From Melieria omissa (taxonomy: Eukaryota; Arthropoda; Insecta; Diptera; Ulidiidae): a DNA stretch of 64,000 bases. Positions 1 to 11,497 of this stretch are shown piece after piece. Under the pieces are notes generated by a model. It did no database searches. It saw nothing but the letters and a program-made list of their open reading frames with translations, and was not told the origin of the DNA. A program made the position numbers and the translations under genes. The stretch spans positions 109,129,486 to 109,193,485 of the forward strand of contig OZ020269.1 of NCBI GenBank assembly GCA_963971225.1. Reading direction: 5' to 3'. Position 1 is the first letter of the stretch; every line of letters begins with the position of its first letter.

Positions 1-428
1 ACGTAGCCGTTTTTCGATATATGCCAAACTTTTTTTTTTATAAATAATTTAGTGCAAAATTTTACGCGAAAAAAAAAACTTTTTCTTCAAACAGCCGCCA
101 TTTTTTTTCTAATCAATATTTTTAAAATCCCCTACGTCAAACAGTAGCCAGTAATGTATATTTCAAGAATCTTTTTTGTTTTTTGCTCTAGGAGGCTCCG
201 TTATGCTGATTTGTTGTCAACGCGACAAGGGTCATTTTAAAAAGACGACATTTTGGATCAGCTACAGAATACAAACATGGCCGCCAAAAAAAAAAAAAAA
301 ATTGTTTTCGATAATCTGAACATTTATTAAGATATGTGTAAAGTTTCATGTAAATCGGAACGTCCGTTTTTTTTTAATAAATAAAATAAAAAACATATGA
401 AAAATCGCAGTTTACAGTGTTCGGGCCC
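1..428. repeat. AT-rich repeat-like sequence ending at a TTAA
   Basis: No gene is visible. The stretch is full of A and T homopolymers and ends in a GC-rich GGGCCCC directly before TTAA at about 429. This resembles the outer end of a TTAA-targeting non-autonomous element whose other end lies left of the window. Without that partner end the assignment stays weak. Confidence 0.25.
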
Positions 429-932
429 CTTAAAGTATTTTTATGATACGTTACTACATAAACTGATAGCCACAAATTTACAGCCCTATGGCAAAAATGA
501 AAAGAGTAGTAGAACAAATTTATTTCTCATTTGTCAATTTTCTTCTTATCTGTCTTTATGAAACTACCTGTATTTTATTGTATCATGGTAAGACCATTTC
601 ACACTACCTAAGCATGCCGTGCCAACAAAAAAGTCTGTGTACGGAGAGTTTGTACAAATTTTGAGTTGAAAGCGTTTGTGCACGCCCCAAAATTTGAGGC
701 CGATTGACATTTAGAACATCATATATTGCTTTATGCGTATATATGCGCAAGTCCACAGTACTGAACATACCCATAATGACGCATCCCTGATTTTCTAGTA
801 CCCAGCTGATAAGAATTAGACAAAAAGCTAAATCAACTGATTATTTTCCGCGCTTTTTGTGAACTTCGAATTCAAGTATCGTAACGTGAAACATAAAACT
901 GCAAGATATAACCGCGTTTTATAAACTGTGCA

Positions 933-1247
933 ATGGCTCGTGAATGTACTTCAAAAATGGCAGAAGTGTGCCAAATGTTGGAAGAAAGTAGCGATGAAGA
1001 AAACTCAGTCACGGTTGTATATATTTCGCCGCCAGTTAATGCTGATGAGGAAATACTGAACGACGACGACATGGTCAGTTCGCAATTGAAAGATCCGACC
1101 GCACTGGACGAAATAGCTGGAGAAGTGGAAGTTGACCTAAAATCAAAAAACGGTGCAGATTTTGCTGCCCCAGACTCTCTAAACTCTGCAAGCAACTCAT
1201 TTCCAAGCCCTGCTGTACTATCTCATCCGCCATTTCGTTCCCTTTGA
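933..1247 (+). pseudogene. Possible piggyBac-like transposase N-terminal fragment
   Basis: An open frame of 104 codons begins at an ATG and is rich in Asp, Glu and Ser. It contains the phrase VVYISPPVNADEEI followed by an acidic stretch and EIAGEVEV. Acidic N-termini with a hydrophobic strand and 'PP' before 'D/E-rich' blocks are common in piggyBac-derived transposases of insects. No DDD catalytic core follows downstream, so if the call is right this is only a relic of the N-terminal region. The assignment rests on general resemblance; a chance ORF or an unrelated acidic protein remains possible. Confidence 0.3.
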
Positions 1248-1378
1248 AACTGCTTGTCCAGACACCCATCTATGAAGCACGATATTACTTTCAAGTCTCC
1301 ATTTTAACTACATACTTTGCATTCTGCCTTTAGAGCGATCGGACTTTCAACCAAAATAGTGATGTTCATCGCTTTAAC

Positions 1379-1740
1379 TCAAATATCATTAAGAAGCCAC
1401 TGCTGCCTCTTAAGACTCTGAGCTCTGCTGCACGTGTCTGGTGGATAGTAGGACGGTCTAGGCTGCAGATGCTTCCAGGAGTCACTTAGCAGTCTATTGT
1501 GCTCCAGATATTTCACAAGGTTGAAGTTTACAATGCTTTTCATTACTTCGGAAAGCACCGAGCAGATTGCTATAGGTCGGTAGTTCGCAGGGTCAGTAGT
1601 CTTGCCTTTTTTAGGAACTGGTTGAACATTTGCTACCTTCCAGCTTGTCGGAAATACACTTGTGGTGTATGACATGTTAAAAAGTTTGCGTAATGGACAA
1701 GCCAGCGAAGTAGCGCATTTCTCTGGTGGTTTTACGTTTG
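1379..1740 (-). pseudogene. Non-LTR retrotransposon reverse transcriptase fragment
   Basis: The minus-strand frame encodes the early fingers region of a non-LTR (jockey/CR1-like) reverse transcriptase. It shows LFNMSYTTSVFPTSWK, then VANVQPVPKKG, then DPANYRPIAICSVLSEVMKSI and YLEHNRLLSD. These are the conserved blocks that precede the palm domain in this family. The frame then drifts and stops, with no YADD catalytic box or endonuclease in reach, so this is a dead 5'-and-3'-truncated copy. It abuts a Tc1-like fragment on its upstream side, on the same strand. Confidence 0.72.
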
Positions 1741-1905
1741 CGACCACGCGTCTCAGCACTATTTTTATGTTTTACGGCGTTAGCGATCATTTGATCAGAA
1801 CAACCCAAAAGTTTTTTATTCCCTTATAGGTATTACCATGTTTTCGAAGCTTCTTGATAATCTCGCGCTTTTCTTCTGTGCAATGCTTTCCTCGCCCCAC
1901 TAATA
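1736..1905 (-). pseudogene. Tc1-like transposase N-terminal (HTH) fragment
   Basis: Read on the minus strand from about 1905, the sequence gives VGRGKHCTEEKREIIKKL and then a helix-turn-helix-like segment ending in LLGCSDQMIANAVKHKN after a one- or two-base frameshift near 1815. It continues to a GRKRKTT box. This matches the N-terminal DNA-binding region of Tc1-family transposases with their GRPR-like linker. The catalytic domain is missing, replaced at about 1736 by reverse-transcriptase sequence. It is a relic. Confidence 0.55.
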
Positions 1906-4900
1906 AAAATTAAAAATAATTAAATACGCAAAACTCTGAAAATGTTAGAAAAAATTTTTTTCATACACAAATTTATTTTTAAATTAAAAACTTCAAAACA
2001 GTAAAAGCAAAGCGCACTCCAGCAGAAACACGAGGAGTACACAGAAATGTATGAATAATATCGCAAAAAATGTAACAAACCCAAGCGTCTGCTTTTTATT
2101 TTACTTGTAAAGTCCCGTGAGAAGTACCGTTGAAAGAACATGTCACTTAGACCTTGATACATTATACAAAATTGTGTTTGAAAATATTTAATATGTGCAC
2201 TCCTATTATTTTGAACACAGCTGTATTTAAAAAACCCACTGTAAAAAGCAGACAAACAAATCATCTTTCTAATCCAAGAAAAATTCAAAGAGTGTTGAAA
2301 GAAAACAGACAAGAAGACGAATAGACCTTTCGAAATGGCAAAGTACACAGCGGAAGGCTACCTAAAGTCGCGTTTGGAGCAAAACAAAAAACATCAAAGT
2401 TACAAAACAAAGTGGAAGCTAAAATAATAACAACGCAGCATCATTTTATCACTAAAACATTAACAGCCAATAGCCCTGACCGAACCGCCAACAGCAATAA
2501 CAAATGTCAGGTTCTGTGCTGTATCCTCCATAGATGAAAGAAGGACTTGAGGAAAATAATAAATACAGAAAAATACAAACATAAATCGTAGACAAGCGTC
2601 AGGCATATTGCCGACCGACAGTAGTCCTTACACAAATCTGAAGCCTTCAGCATAACAGTTCAAAAACAGGGAAAAATATATATTTGGATTACTTTTTGTT
2701 GTTGGTATTGTGGTTCACGTTCCTTCCGCCTTCTGTAGCCAATTAAGTTAATTTATCCGTTCATCCGACTTCCTATATGGTTGCCTATCTTACCGTTCCC
2801 CGTTACATTTTACAACTTCACTGTTCACGTACTGACAAATACGCTCAGTTTGCCTTCTGTCGACGACAGCGTGTTAGCGGGTGATTTCGTGGTGGATTAG
2901 CTGGCTAGGCCGGTTGTTCCTGCACTCCGTTGGTCTCCACCTACACGTCAGAAAATTACTTGAACTGCGAGATACACTAAGTTTGCTTTCAAGATTATAC
3001 AAAAACAAAACAAAAAATATTAAAAACCAAAGGTACGTAGCCTCGTACACTTCTGAACTGAGATCCTTTTCCAGTATCAGTATCTGGTCCGTCACATCGC
3101 TTGACGTAATATTATGACAATGTCTCGTAATAGAAGAAAAACCCTATTAAGGAAATTGGCCAATAGCAACATTGAAATACCCAGTTTACATGGAATTTCT
3201 ACGTTAAAACGGACGTGGTTAAAGGAACTTCTGGGATCATTAATGAGGTGTTCGACTGAAAATTCATTCTTATGAACTAAAGAACTTATGAATGAAACTA
3301 ATGTCAATGCACGTAAATGCGCACAACGTAACCAACACCGTGTGTTCCGAGAAAAAAGAGCCGAACGCACTTTATACTTGAACGGAAAAGATGATTACTA
3401 AAGTGAAATCGCAGTCACAATGCAACCTATCTGTCAAAAACAAACTAAAAATGGGTGATCATTTCAACATAAAATGTTGGGGACATGTGTAGCAAAAACT
3501 CGAAAATCGAATGTAAGTAGCCCGTGAAATTTTGAAAGCCACCTTTAGTATGAACATACCTCGTGCACCTACATCGCATGGAGCCAATTTTTTTATTGCT
3601 TGATTTAATTTACATATGTATGTATATTTAATAAAAATAATGTTGTAGAAATACATGTACATACACATGTACAGGAAGTAGTTATTATAATTATATTTTT
3701 TTTTGCAGCTGGTGAAAGTACAAACAAATATAGGCATAGAAACATGCGGGGAGACTTACTGTAACAAGCAATTGTATTTAACTTATATAAAATCGTGACG
3801 TCACGATGTGGTCAGTCAGACAGAAGTAGTATAAAAACCAACCAAATTTAATGTGCAACGAATAGTGCGATAAGAATAATGTGGCAAATATGAGAGAGTG
3901 GGAGATGGGCCAGACAAACGTGAATGACGACATTTAGCGAATGAATGAACAAATCGAACGGACCGTAGGAACGTGCACTGAATGCGATAACAATTAATTA
4001 CGTAATTCTTGGGTGGGGTGGATGGAGAAATTTAAATCGAAATTTTGATTTCCCCAATAGACAAGAAGATAAAGCAAAATCATGCGCGATTGCCAACGCA
4101 TACCGATTATATAAACAATAACAACTCAAAACAGAAAGAAGAATTTGAGAGGGAAGAATAATACAAAATAGAAGTGAAACAAATCTAAGCCCACAATCGG
4201 CCGCTGCAAGCCTACAATCCGTTTTCAACGCAACATTACCAGTAGTGCGATTTTGTGAGGCTGATTCTTGAGGAACGATCGTAATTTCTTTTCTGCTGCC
4301 ACTTGGCCATATAAAGCATGTACATTCATTTCGAAGTATCGTATCAGATCAGCGAGACATGTCGACAACTGCTGTTAACCTGCGAGATGGCGCGAAGGCG
4401 ATAGCAATGTTTGACGTTTTTGTCGCTTCTGCGATAAGATAACGTCGCCCATCCATCGTGCTGGCTTGCGGTAGTATCCATGTTGAAATTTTCAGTATTA
4501 ATATTTCTCATAGAAAAAATGTCAACTTGGCTGACCATTTGGGGAAGCCTTGTCAGGTTCCCTGTAAACGGAAACATAAAAAGTCCCAAAGTGTCTAGGC
4601 CCCTACTAAGGCGGAAGTGGAACATGCTCAAATAAAAAAAAAAACAAGTCAACGTTGGCGGACCATTTCATATGATCTGTTTGAGGGCGTGCCAGCAAGC
4701 AGTTGACCTACAAATGTTGCGACTAATTCGCAAACCTGGAAATCGACAAAAACAGCTGTCTGACACGGTGGGGTGGGGTGATTGCCACAGCACTGTTATC
4801 ACCATTAATAGCAAAAACGAACTAGCAACTAATAGCACTTTGCGATTTTTGCACTTCGCCAAGTTGCCCAATTCCACGGATCATATTTGAACTTAAAGAT

Positions 4901-6487
4901 TAGTCATAAAACTCAAATTAATTGCTTGAAACAAGTGAGCAGACTATGCGATTTTCATCACGCATTCTTTCTTTCCACGTACGCAACAAGAGAAGACGCA
5001 TATATGGCAAAAATCAAGTATTTTCGAAGCTGCTGCATGTGTTCGCTTGCTTCTTTTCAATGTTCAAGTTAATTTGCCATTGTATCCCAACTAACCTGTC
5101 CGCCGAACTTGGATCCGGCATCCTGATAGTCCGGTCTTAAAAGGTCTAAAACAAAATTCAACACAGATATGGCAACCACTTTGGATTGAAAATGCAATCA
5201 GCAGAAAGGTAAACACGAAACAGTGAAACGAAGAATGCTTACTAAACTGCTGAAAATGTTAAAAATCCACAATATAAACAACGGAACCTAATAATTTTAA
5301 TTTACCAAAACGAATAACCACGCTAAAAGGACAATGAAAAGACGAATGATAAATTAAAAAAAAAGAAATCACAAAATGACGATGCTACTCATCGCTCTCT
5401 TAGTCCACGAAAGAGAGGAACAAGCAAATGTACGCCCGCCAACCAAAACAGCGAAGACGCACCGAATGGAAGTGGCTGTCAGCGGCACGAACGCGACGGG
5501 GCATTACTGGGGAACGGGTCGGATGAGGAAGAGAGCGAATTCGGAAAATGACGTCATTTTTTATGAATTTTTGTTTTACACTGAGCACTTTCTGCTGCCG
5601 TGCCGTGTTTGAAAATGCAAACTTATGCTAATGCATTGCGGAATTACTACTAGAACGGTTGGTGCCTAAATTATTGAAAAACTACCAAGCAGCCAGTCTG
5701 CCCGTCAGCTACGCGCGCACACACCTTCAGCCCAACACTTTTCCCTGGGCCAACAAATTTCCCTTTATTCCATCCACACTTCTCCCTGTCGGATCCGGTA
5801 TTCAAAAGCAATAGCGCCAGCCAACTCCCTATGCCGTAGCTTCAATTTATAATTATTTTTATCAAAAATTGTTATTTTCTAACCTTTGCGTTGTCAAAAA
5901 AAGTTTACTTACCGTCTGTGTTCGTCACACTCCTCCTTTTGACGCACTGCTGATGTTGATGCGCTATTTAAGTTGTTCTTTCAGCTAACGCAGCGTTGTC
6001 GTCGTCTATCCTTTTTTCCCTACCCGAAGGAGCACACAATTTTACCTTTTTGGTTTTTCTTTTGAAATATTTTTTCTTAATGAAAGGAGTATCCTTTCCT
6101 TTTTACTGCACGAAAAACTAATTTTGAGTTTTCACTTTCCTGTCGTTTTAGCTGCTGTCGTTGTCGTAGTTCGCTGGGAATTCACTTTTTACGTTTACCC
6201 TTTCCTTCTGCCGTTGAAAATTTTTATGCCACAATTTCGCACTGCAAAAACCCCCAAAAAAGATTATTTTCTTTGCTCAATCGGTTGGGTTTTTTATAAT
6301 TCTTTTCCAATTTAATTCAAAACCAATTGAGATTTTGCGCTTGCAAACCGACACGCATTCACACGAACAAAACGAACGAGAAACGACTGCGACTTCTCAA
6401 TTCAGCGACTCGAACTTGACGCCGACAGCGGCATACACGAATACCAGTGTTGTCACTTTCATAAATTCAATTAGAAATCACTTTTCG
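1906..6487. other. No gene recognised; AT-rich intergenic DNA
   Basis: Only short scattered ORFs are seen, none with recognisable motifs or consistent splice signals. Local features are runs of A and T, a TGTACATACACATGTAC-like stretch near 3650, and GC-poorer DNA around 5300. The region may contain promoter or enhancer sequence for the small gene at 6488 but nothing can be named. Confidence 0.5.
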
Positions 6488-6808
6488 ATGACAACATTGC
6501 CTACTCTGGCAGAATCCTTACCATCTCTGATTGGAACATCGGAAAACGTTTCTAGCCCACTTCCAGTAATTTTTTTAAATTTTGACTTGGGTCCAGCCCA
6601 TGATACAAAATTATCATGGGTCCGGTCAGTAGAAAGAACTATTAGAGAATCAATCTGCAGTCATGAACCAGTAAGCGAAAAACAGCGAGGAACTGCTGTA
6701 TTGCTACTACAAGCACAAAGTAAGTGCTAAAATTCGAAATTTAACGTCCACAGTCTCAATTCCATTTCAGTTATTTCCAAATTTCCTTTTGGTTGCAAAA
6801 GCGCTTAA
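6488..6808 (+). CDS. Putative two-exon small protein of unknown function (89 aa)
   Basis: An ATG at 6488 opens a frame of 77 codons plus one base, ending at 6719 against a strong donor (CAAA|GTAAGT). A perfect-looking short fly intron of 51 bp follows, 6720-6770, with a pyrimidine-rich CCATTTCAG acceptor. The frame continues cleanly from 6771 to TAA at 6806-6808, giving 89 residues. A polyadenylation signal AATAAA lies at 7069-7074. The product starts MTTLPTLAESLPSLIG, then a hydrophobic patch PLPVIFLNFDLGP, then a basic and polar half with LSWVRSVERTIRES. There is no clear signal peptide or membrane span, and I do not recognise a family. The frame is also open upstream of the ATG (to before 6335), so a longer N-terminus through another exon is possible. 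Splice logic supports it; coding status is inferred. Confidence 0.4.
6720..6770 (+). other. Predicted 51 bp intron of the small gene
   Basis: It begins GTAAGTGC and ends CCATTTCAG, with TTTAAC and GCTAAA as possible branch points. The length is near the common minimum for fly introns. Joining the flanks keeps the reading frame open. Confidence 0.4.
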
Positions 6809-7068
6809 CCTTTGTTTAGTTTGGCAAAAACACTTTTTGTGTGAGAACACAAGAGAACAAAATGACTCCAACTCTTTTTGCCACAATCTGGGCTATATAA
6901 AGTCAAACTAGATTGAAAAAAAAACTCTTAATGCAATACTTAAATACAGGAGAAATGTCATAAGAACATCCAACTTTTACGTGCTTCACAATCATTCATT
7001 CATCTTCACAGCGTTTACCAAGCCAGTCGCATATTCTTGTGAAAACATTTTCTTTTTAACATGTTTTA

Positions 7069-7074
7069 ATAAAT
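7069..7074 (+). terminator. Candidate polyadenylation signal (AATAAA)
   Basis: Canonical AATAAA about 260 bp past the stop of the small two-exon ORF; it would end that transcript. AATAAA is frequent by chance in AT-rich DNA. Confidence 0.3.
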
Positions 7075-8484
7075 CGTGATACTGAGTTACAATTTAAAGC
7101 GTAAAGTGCAGTAAGAGGGATATTATGACCAACAGTTTAGAGCTTTTCTCGCTTGTACTTCCACATACGGCAACACTGGCCATCAAACGACCTGACCCGA
7201 CAATATCAAGATAGTGGTTTTTTTAATTTGAGGGAAATTTCACTTTTAACAGGAAATTTTCAAGTGCTAGTGGAATGGGAGGGTGGAAAATTCCTCATTT
7301 AACGCTGACACACGGCACGCCCAATTGTTGGGCCCGGAATTTTTAGCGTTGGGAAAGTGCAAACCATTTCATGTATTTTATAGTTGTTTAAATCTAAGAC
7401 AGCAATAAAAGTTAATGTACCACGTTGCTTCAAAAATATTTTTCATGACATCAAAATGGTATTGCATTTCGCAGTCAATTGAGCGGGGAACGACACTGTC
7501 TGTGCGTTCTCTGGTATCATCACTCCTTAAAACGATTCGAGTATTTAGAGCAGAATGAATGCAAAACAGAACCTTCAAAACATTGTGTAAATTTAATCCT
7601 GGCACAACGCGAATGACACTAAAGCAATACGGATGTTTCTCTCCGAACGCAAAACTCTAATTTTGGTATTTCTCGTTCCGATTTGATGGTTTTGTGGGCG
7701 ATTATGTCATACTTCAACTACAACAATGTGAAGTGGGCGTTTGCCGGCAAACAGTTCACAATTTTTTCCAAAGAGCACGGCACAAACCAATACATTTCTT
7801 TAACTCGAATTGTTTATCAACTTAGTTTCACTGTTCAAATTTTATGTTGCTCTAAATTACCCGTGTAATATTATTCTGCTCTTCACAGTTACTCCATGCC
7901 GAAATTTTACACAAACTTAATTTTTTGCAAAATATATTCGCCTACTCAGATATGCCTTACACCAACAACAACGCTGTTTATTTCAAGAGCGTCCGCAACT
8001 GCTCGGCCCGCGACGTTTTCGTTCGATTCCGTTTTTGCTTCTATTCCACTAGCAAAAAAATCCCTTTCGATTTGCCAACAATTTCCTAGTCTGCTGAATT
8101 GTTGTCTAGTTCACAGCGATGCCAGACTAATAAATACAAGTAGAAATGCATCATATACAATTTATACAAATAATGTTTGCCTTGCACTTGCAGATTAGGT
8201 TTTAGAAAGACACAAAGGTACATTTGTGCTATTCGATGAGTTATTATCATATAATAGCCAGAAATGGAAATTTGTCGTTCCTTTTTTGGTCGTCGTCCCA
8301 ACCACTTTTGTGCTGCGATGTATGAATTCGAATTTATCTAAGAAATTTGAAACTAATTTTCAACCAGTGGTGACGAAATTAAGAAATGTGTTTACGGAAC
8401 ACGGTTAAGGAAACTTCAAACCTAATTCTACATGTTCGATCTACTATTTATGGAATTCTAAAAAATATGTATTCAGATGTCAAC
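7075..8484. other. No gene recognised
   Basis: AT-rich DNA with short ORFs on both strands that lack motifs or good splice borders. The longest (7896-8198, +) encodes a Ser/Thr-rich stretch that I could not relate to anything. Confidence 0.4.
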
Positions 8485-8723
8485 ATATCGCTCCTTCGCT
8501 GCAAGAACGTCATAACTTTCAGTTTATGGCAACCCTGTGTGTATCTGCATATGATCTTTTATCTGTCGAACCCACTTTCTAAAATATTCAATACTTTGCT
8601 CATAAGACGATATGAAACATTTTTTGATACCTTGAAATGCCTGTAATGGTTAACTTTATAATTGAATTTTCTCGGAATGATGTAGTTTTGAGTTATGACG
8701 TTCTTGCAGCGAAGGAGCGATAT
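8485..8723. repeat. Fold-back repeat with perfect 33 bp inverted arms
   Basis: The 33 bases at 8485-8517 and at 8691-8723 are exact reverse complements, beginning ATATCGCTCCTTCGC and ending ATGACGTTCTTGCAGC-like on the other arm. They are separated by 173 bp of AT-rich DNA. The arms do not extend outward or inward. No target duplication is evident. This is either a fold-back mobile element or an inverted duplication. Confidence 0.75.
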
Positions 8724-9521
8724 GTATATATCATTGACTATATGGAAAAGTAGCTCAAATCGAAAATTGAAGTTTAAAACAATGGGAACATTAGATGTTT
8801 TTACCAATTTAATGTTGTTGTTAAACCAAAAGTAAACTCACATAACATTGTTTCGAAACAACAGCATTTCTCAAAACGGATGAAATTCACTTAATCGCCT
8901 TGATTTCTATAAAGCTCCCAGCGCAAATATGTCGACTTATGTCACTCTTCCATATATATGGCCACAGATATAGGCAAATTTCGCACGTTAAAATTGGACA
9001 ATTATTGATGGAGTTGTAAAAAACATATATTCAGTTGTCAACTTTTATATGAAAATTACAAATTTGGTAATTCTCAGCTGTAATATCAGCAATGCAATTT
9101 TAGGTATTATTATCGATATAGCCACATCACATTCTACACATCTGTATTCACAAAAATATAGTTTGGCAGCACTGAACGGGAACACGGCGCGATTTGTGCG
9201 TGAATTTTTATTTTAGTTTTTAAGTTAGGAATCTTTTAATGCCGGTGTCGAATTTGTAAGCGGGACACAGCATTAAAATACGGTAAGTGCGTTGTCTTAA
9301 AGAAAAGTCCGAACTAGAGTGCAAAGTTGTTAAACCAGTTGTTTTCCCTGACCGGTCTGCAGGCATTTATTTCGCACCAAACGTCAACCAAAAGCGTAAA
9401 CGTTTTCGCAGCAACGCGTTGTTATTGGCAACAACAAAGCAACAACGAAAGAGCCGAGCCAACCAACCGTTGCTGAGCCCGTACGTTCCGGCAGCCAGCA
9501 GGCTAGGCGCGCACCTAGAAG
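8724..9521. other. Intergenic DNA and likely 5' UTR/promoter of SNRNP27
   Basis: No coding sequence. The base composition becomes GC-richer from about 9240 toward the SNRNP27 start. A TATA box was not recognised, as is usual for housekeeping fly genes. The transcription start is therefore not placed. Confidence 0.4.
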
Positions 9522-11497
9522 ATGGGACGAAGTCCTTCACCCTCACACCGGCGTCGGGAAAAGGAACGGTCGGAGCGGAAAAAGCGACGAGAGCGTCGCT
9601 CAAGAGAACGTGAAAGGCAGCGTGAGCGGGAAAGGGAAACTGGTGCTGGGAGCAGTCGTGCTCTGCGCCGTCGCTCCCATGAAAGGGGCGAACGTGATAG
9701 AAGCCGCAGCCGTGATAGAGATCGAGCGAGCCGCCGCCGTTCGAGGTGAATAGAAAGTGTAGTGTATTATGCCAAGAAAAATCGCGCAAAAACCATAAGT
9801 ATAATTAAAAATTCTACCTATTTAGTACAAGGGGAAGTAGTAGGCGGAGTTTGAAAGCAATTGAAATGTTGGAGTTTTAGGGTTTTTGGCTGGGAAGTTT
9901 TTGTTAAATTTGGCCGTTGCGGCAGTTTTACGAATATTTGCCCAAATGCAACTCTGTATTTACATTTGCCCATCATTTATACGGAACGCGGCGATTTGAC
10001 AGTTGGGCGCATATTGTGGCATTACCACGTGAAGTGAAATACGAAAAGCGAATGAGTGTGAGAATACCGCATTTCATCACAGGGGTTAATATAACTCAAT
10101 AAATAGCCTGTCGTTCATAATTCACGCGCTAAAACTCACAAAGTAGCAACAGTAAACAGTCGGTATAAGAAGCGAGTGAAAAAGTAAAGAATAACCACAC
10201 AATGGCACTGCGTGTACAATTTGAGAACAACGATGACATCGGAGTCTTCAGTAAGCTGACGAATTCCTACTGCTTAGTGGCCATTGGCGGTTCCGAGACC
10301 TTTTACAGCGTCTACGAGTCAGAATTGGCCGAAACTATTCCTGTGATACACGCCAGCGTGGGTGGCTGCCGAATAATCGGTCGCCTCATGGTCGGCAATC
10401 GCAACGGGCTTCTGGTACCGCATTCCACCACCGATGTAGAGCTGCAGCATCTGCGCAACAGTCTGCCGGATTCGGTGAAGATACAGCGCATAGAAGAGCG
10501 TCTGTCGGCGTTGGGGAATGTTATTGCCTGCAACGATTATGTGGCACTGGTGCATCCCGACTTGGACAAGGAGACAGAGGAAATTATTGGCGACGTGCTG
10601 AAGGTGGAAGTCTTCAGACAGACTATTGCCGACAATGCACTCGTCGGGTCGTATACAGTGCTCAGCAATCAGGGCGGTATGGTGCACCCGAAGACCAGTA
10701 TTCAGGACCAAGACGAGCTTTCGTCGTTACTACAGGTGCCGCTAGTGGCAGGCACGGTAAATCGCGGTAGTGATGTGCTCGCCGCCGGTATGGTGGTCAA
10801 CGACTGGATCTCATTTGTAGGCATGAGTACCACTGCCACAGAAATCTCGGTCATTGAGAGCGTTTTCAAGCTTAATCAAGCTCAGCCAGCGACAGTAACG
10901 ACAAAGCTGCGCGCGGCGCTGATTGAAGATATGTCTTAAGGGAGCGCAGTGGAACACAAGCATTGGAGAGGCAAGCCGCCCTCCGTTAAAACCTATTTTC
11001 ACACATTTTGTATGAACTGTAACTTTATCGTTTTTGTATAGAAGCGCGAAATAAATATAATGTTAGTAAAGCGGATTGAGTATTTGCTACGAGTAGACAA
11101 ACTATTCATCAGCCAGCACTTAATTCTTTAATTCTCTGCCTTCTGCTTTTCTCTTAAATATTTACATTCGCTCACTTGTCAGCGTTATTTAGTGCTAATT
11201 TTGATAAACTTAAATAGATCACGTTCCCGTGGACATGCCTCTACCTCAGCGTCAACCTCGTCGCGACGCGGTGCTGCTGCCGAACGTCCAATAATTAGCG
11301 AAGCCGATTTGGAAGGCAAGTCACCGGAAGAAGTCGAAATGTTGAAGACAATGGGTTTCTGCACGTTCGACACGACCAAGAACAAGAAAGTTGACGGCAA
11401 CGATGTCGGAGAAGTGCACGTAATCTTGAAGCGCAAGTACCGCCAGTATATGAACCGTAAGGGCGGCTTTAATCGGCCGCTGGATTTTGTGGCATAG
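9522..11497 (+). CDS. SNRNP27: U4/U6.U5 small nuclear ribonucleoprotein 27 kDa protein (two exons: 9522-9745, 11218-11497)
   Basis: SNRNP27 is a small RS-domain protein of the U4/U6.U5 tri-snRNP and acts in pre-mRNA splicing in the nucleus. Exon 1 encodes MGRSPSP followed by an Arg/Ser/Glu-rich region of about 75 residues. The donor CGAG|GTGAAT is at 9746. Exon 2 starts after AAATAG at 11217; joining them completes an AGA codon and continues in frame to TAG at 11495-11497, giving 167 aa, close to the 155 aa of the human protein. The C-terminus carries the family's conserved block: [27 protein letters not shown] and the near-invariant [20 protein letters not shown]. The acceptor has a CTAAT branch-like motif but a weak pyrimidine tract. 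The 1,472 bp intron holds the whole eIF6 gene on the same strand, which is unusual. The start is fixed by the MGRS opening shared with homologues. Confidence 0.93.
10202..10939 (+). CDS. eIF6: Eukaryotic translation initiation factor 6 (eIF6), intronless
   Basis: eIF6 binds the 60S ribosomal subunit, prevents early joining with 40S, and is needed for 60S biogenesis in nucleolus and cytoplasm. The uninterrupted frame gives 245 residues, the same length as the human and yeast proteins. It opens [20 protein letters not shown] and shows the family signatures [45 protein letters not shown] and [16 protein letters not shown], spread over the five repeats of the pentein fold. The C-terminal tail is intact. 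An AATAAA at 11050-11055 gives a private 3' end. It lies completely inside the SNRNP27 intron on the same strand, so it needs its own promoter (about 9750-10200) or arises by alternative processing of the host transcript. Sure of identity. Confidence 0.98.
   Translation: MALRVQFENNDDIGVFSKLTNSYCLVAIGGSETFYSVYESELAETIPVIHASVGGCRIIGRLMVGNRNGLLVPHSTTDVELQHLRNSLPDSVKIQRIEERLSALGNVIACNDYVALVHPDLDKETEEIIGDVLKVEVFRQTIADNALVGSYTVLSNQGGMVHPKTSIQDQDELSSLLQVPLVAGTVNRGSDVLAAGMVVNDWISFVGMSTTATEISVIESVFKLNQAQPATVTTKLRAALIEDMS
11050..11055 (+). terminator. Polyadenylation signal for eIF6 (AATAAA)
   Basis: Canonical hexamer 111 bp after the eIF6 stop and 162 bp before the SNRNP27 acceptor. Its use would release eIF6 mRNA but would truncate the host SNRNP27 transcript, so the two 3'-end choices must compete. 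Confidence 0.6.

Noticed and set aside
9367..9789. 140-codon minus-strand ORF opposite SNRNP27 exon 1
   Set aside because: It is the antisense shadow of the Arg/Ser-rich exon.
10312..10711. Two minus-strand ORFs opposite eIF6
   Set aside because: Antisense shadows of a conserved gene.
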